A program made the translations under genes and the position numbers. Shown here in pieces: positions 4,861-6,386 of a stretch of 6,386 bases of DNA (positions are counted from its first letter, which is position 1; every line of letters begins with the position of its first letter). The notes beneath the pieces were generated by a model that was given only the letters and a program-made list of their open reading frames with translations, was not told the DNA's origin and made no database searches. Origin of the DNA: Ferruginibacter sp. (GTDB lineage: Bacteria; Bacteroidota; Bacteroidia; Chitinophagales; Chitinophagaceae); assembly GCA_025362765.1 (NCBI GenBank), contig JANYFI010000074.1, positions 1-6,386 of the forward strand, in the 5' to 3' direction.

Positions 4861-6366
4861 TTAAGAAAGCCGGTTAAACCGAAATTTGATATTATACCAA
4901 CTATTATCATCACTTAAATAGCCTCTCTGTTCTGTGTATTCGTTGGGCACTTTTTCATTACTCATTAATCTTACATCAATACCACCCGCCGTTGTGTAAA
5001 TAGTTTTATCAGAATTTGCCAGTGGCTTCGGAATATTAATATTTGTCATCCTTCCAAGATCACTCACAGAATAAGCCAATGTATCCTGTATAATCAGGTC
5101 CGGTGCTGCCCAAAGAGAGTATATAAAATCGATTGCTGCGGTGAGTAATATAGCACACCCGAGAATTACATATCCGTAAAAACCGATTCCTACTAATTCT
5201 TTCAACGCAGCCACTGCAGCAGTGCTTCCGATAACAAGTTCCCATTGATCTTTTAACAAGTCAATAAAAATATCTGTCCATTCCATAATTTGATTCTTGT
5301 AAGCATCGTCATCGTCAATTTCGTACCCTACCACAGATAATATAACCCCGGCAATGGATTTACTATGAGAAAATAAAACAGTTTCCATAGCGCGGGTTTC
5401 TCCGGAATCTACATCACCAAACCTGTATTCATGCTGTTGCATACTGCCCATAGTTAAATCGGTAAAGAAAGGTACAGCGTTTATTTTTATACCAACTTCG
5501 TCAGAGCCTGTCCAATTTTGTGTTCCTGTTTCATCTTTTGCCCATAAACTTTCTGATGCTATCTGAAAGCGTGCAGTAGTAGGGGGTATAACTTCTATAT
5601 ACTGGACATTGGAATATAATTCATTCCCAATGCCACGGCCTGTAACTCCCGAATTATTTGGAAAAAACACAAAAAATTCAAATATGCCGGGGGCCGTATC
5701 CGGAGGAATAGTAAAAAATATTTTATCGCTTACCCTTTTGTCGTTTATTAATTTTTGGGTTCCGTTTGCAGTTTTATAAACAGGAGTGGTAATATCTCCA
5801 TAAACAAACGCTTTTAATTTTTTAAAACCCGCTGATGAGCCTTTTTTTCTGATATGTATTTTGGCATCTATATTAAAAAAATTTACGCCCGTTAGGGTTA
5901 CTGATGTTCCACTTTGCACTTCCAGCACCCGCAGGCAAACATTATCAATGCCATGGCCATCGCAAGGTTGTTTTTGAATTTTGCAATCCCATTTTACGGT
6001 ATTGCCAACTTCTCTTGGTGTACACACCTGTTGATATTCTTCCGGTAGAAAATTTTTTGCTTTTAAAAAAGGAACGTAATCGTTGGTTCGGATATCATTT
6101 ATTTTAAAAATATGAACCTGGTTAGGGTAAACGTCGTCTCCTCCTGGTGGGAATGTAATTAATCTTACTTTACCAGGTCTTTCAACCAATCCTGCAGCCT
6201 GGTTTCCTAAAGCCATTCCACTTACCATACTTCTCAGTTCTTCTGCAAACCCTTTTGCCACGGTAGTAATGGAAGTTGGCTTATTCGGGTCTTGCATAAT
6301 GTCTTTTACACACTTCCCCTTGCGTTTTGCAGGAAGTGCTTTAAATGTTTTTGCAGTTCGTGTCAT
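4861..6366 (-). CDS. Uncharacterised multidomain protein: IPT/TIG-like domain plus internal hydrophobic segment
   Basis: I do not recognise this 501-aa protein as a whole. The N-terminus is basic (T-R-T-A-K-T-F-K, K-R-K-G-K) with no signal peptide. Residues 115-144 hold four cysteines (115, 128, 135, 144). Residues about 145-260 look like an immunoglobulin-like IPT/TIG sandwich: G-T-S-V-T-L-T-G-V-N-F (153-163), I-F-F-T-I-P (216-221) and G-I-F-E-F-F-V (227-233) ending in V-Q-Y-I-E-V (254-259). Residues about 286-355 (S-D-E-V-G-I-K-I-N, F-G-D-V-D-S-G-E-T-R, G-Y-E-I-D-D-D-D) resemble an acidic C2-like beta domain that could bind metal. A hydrophobic stretch at 376-418 could form one or two helices, and residues 419-501 return to soluble beta-rich sequence. 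Start ATG 6366 is the only visible choice; the frame stays open to the window edge, so a longer N-terminus is possible. It is probably co-transcribed with the beta-helix gene downstream. Confidence 0.8.
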   Translation of the reverse strand: MTRTAKTFKALPAKRKGKCVKDIMQDPNKPTSITTVAKGFAEELRSMVSGMALGNQAAGLVERPGKVRLITFPPGGDDVYPNQVHIFKINDIRTNDYVPFLKAKNFLPEEYQQVCTPREVGNTVKWDCKIQKQPCDGHGIDNVCLRVLEVQSGTSVTLTGVNFFNIDAKIHIRKKGSSAGFKKLKAFVYGDITTPVYKTANGTQKLINDKRVSDKIFFTIPPDTAPGIFEFFVFFPNNSGVTGRGIGNELYSNVQYIEVIPPTTARFQIASESLWAKDETGTQNWTGSDEVGIKINAVPFFTDLTMGSMQQHEYRFGDVDSGETRAMETVLFSHSKSIAGVILSVVGYEIDDDDAYKNQIMEWTDIFIDLLKDQWELVIGSTAAVAALKELVGIGFYGYVILGCAILLTAAIDFIYSLWAAPDLIIQDTLAYSVSDLGRMTNINIPKPLANSDKTIYTTAGGIDVRLMSNEKVPNEYTEQRGYLSDDNSWYNIKFRFNRLS

Positions 6367-6386
6367 TATTTCTTTGGAACCTGCAG

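Noticed and set aside
6381..6386. Window ends exactly on CTGCAG, suggesting a cloning boundary
   Set aside because: The same hexamer occurs inside the window several times (for example near 1403, 1583 and 6191), so the edge match is probably coincidence.

Overview
The window looks like chromosomal DNA from a Bacteroidota bacterium, probably a member of the Chitinophagaceae or a close relative. The reasons are moderate to low GC, weak or absent Shine-Dalgarno sequences, one candidate TTG / TAnnTTTG-type promoter, an lpxB gene (so an outer membrane with lipid A) and a small membrane protein of a type I associate with this phylum. The taxonomic call is inference from sequence style, not from a search.

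Left part (1-906): the 3' two thirds of lpxB on the + strand, meeting tail to tail with a 54-residue single-pass membrane protein on the - strand. The two genes overlap by 12 bp. The small gene is easily missed because of its length.

Middle part (1033-3148): three + strand genes with a redox theme. The first is an MsrB methionine sulfoxide reductase with a lipoprotein signal, which places it in the envelope. After a 150-bp gap holding a perfect 18-bp palindrome over a candidate -7 element come a four-helix b-type cytochrome and a membrane-anchored sulfite-oxidase/YedY-fold molybdenum-cofactor oxidoreductase. The last two start and stop 4 bp apart and almost certainly form one electron-transfer complex, with the cytochrome linking the quinone pool to the extracytoplasmic Mo site. 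The adjacent envelope MsrB suggests, but does not prove, that the pair also deals with oxidised methionine or another sulfoxide, as MsrP-MsrQ does.

Right part (3149-6386): a 225-bp convergent intergenic stretch with a small two-step hairpin, then two - strand genes 56 bp apart that I cannot assign to a named family. The upstream one (501 aa) has a basic N-terminus, a cysteine cluster, an IPT/TIG-like beta-sandwich, an acidic C2-like stretch and a hydrophobic helical segment inside an otherwise soluble protein. The downstream one (476 aa) looks like a right-handed parallel beta-helix protein. Neither has a signal peptide. This pair is the least described part of the window and the best candidate for something new. 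No tRNA, rRNA, CRISPR array or insertion sequence was seen.
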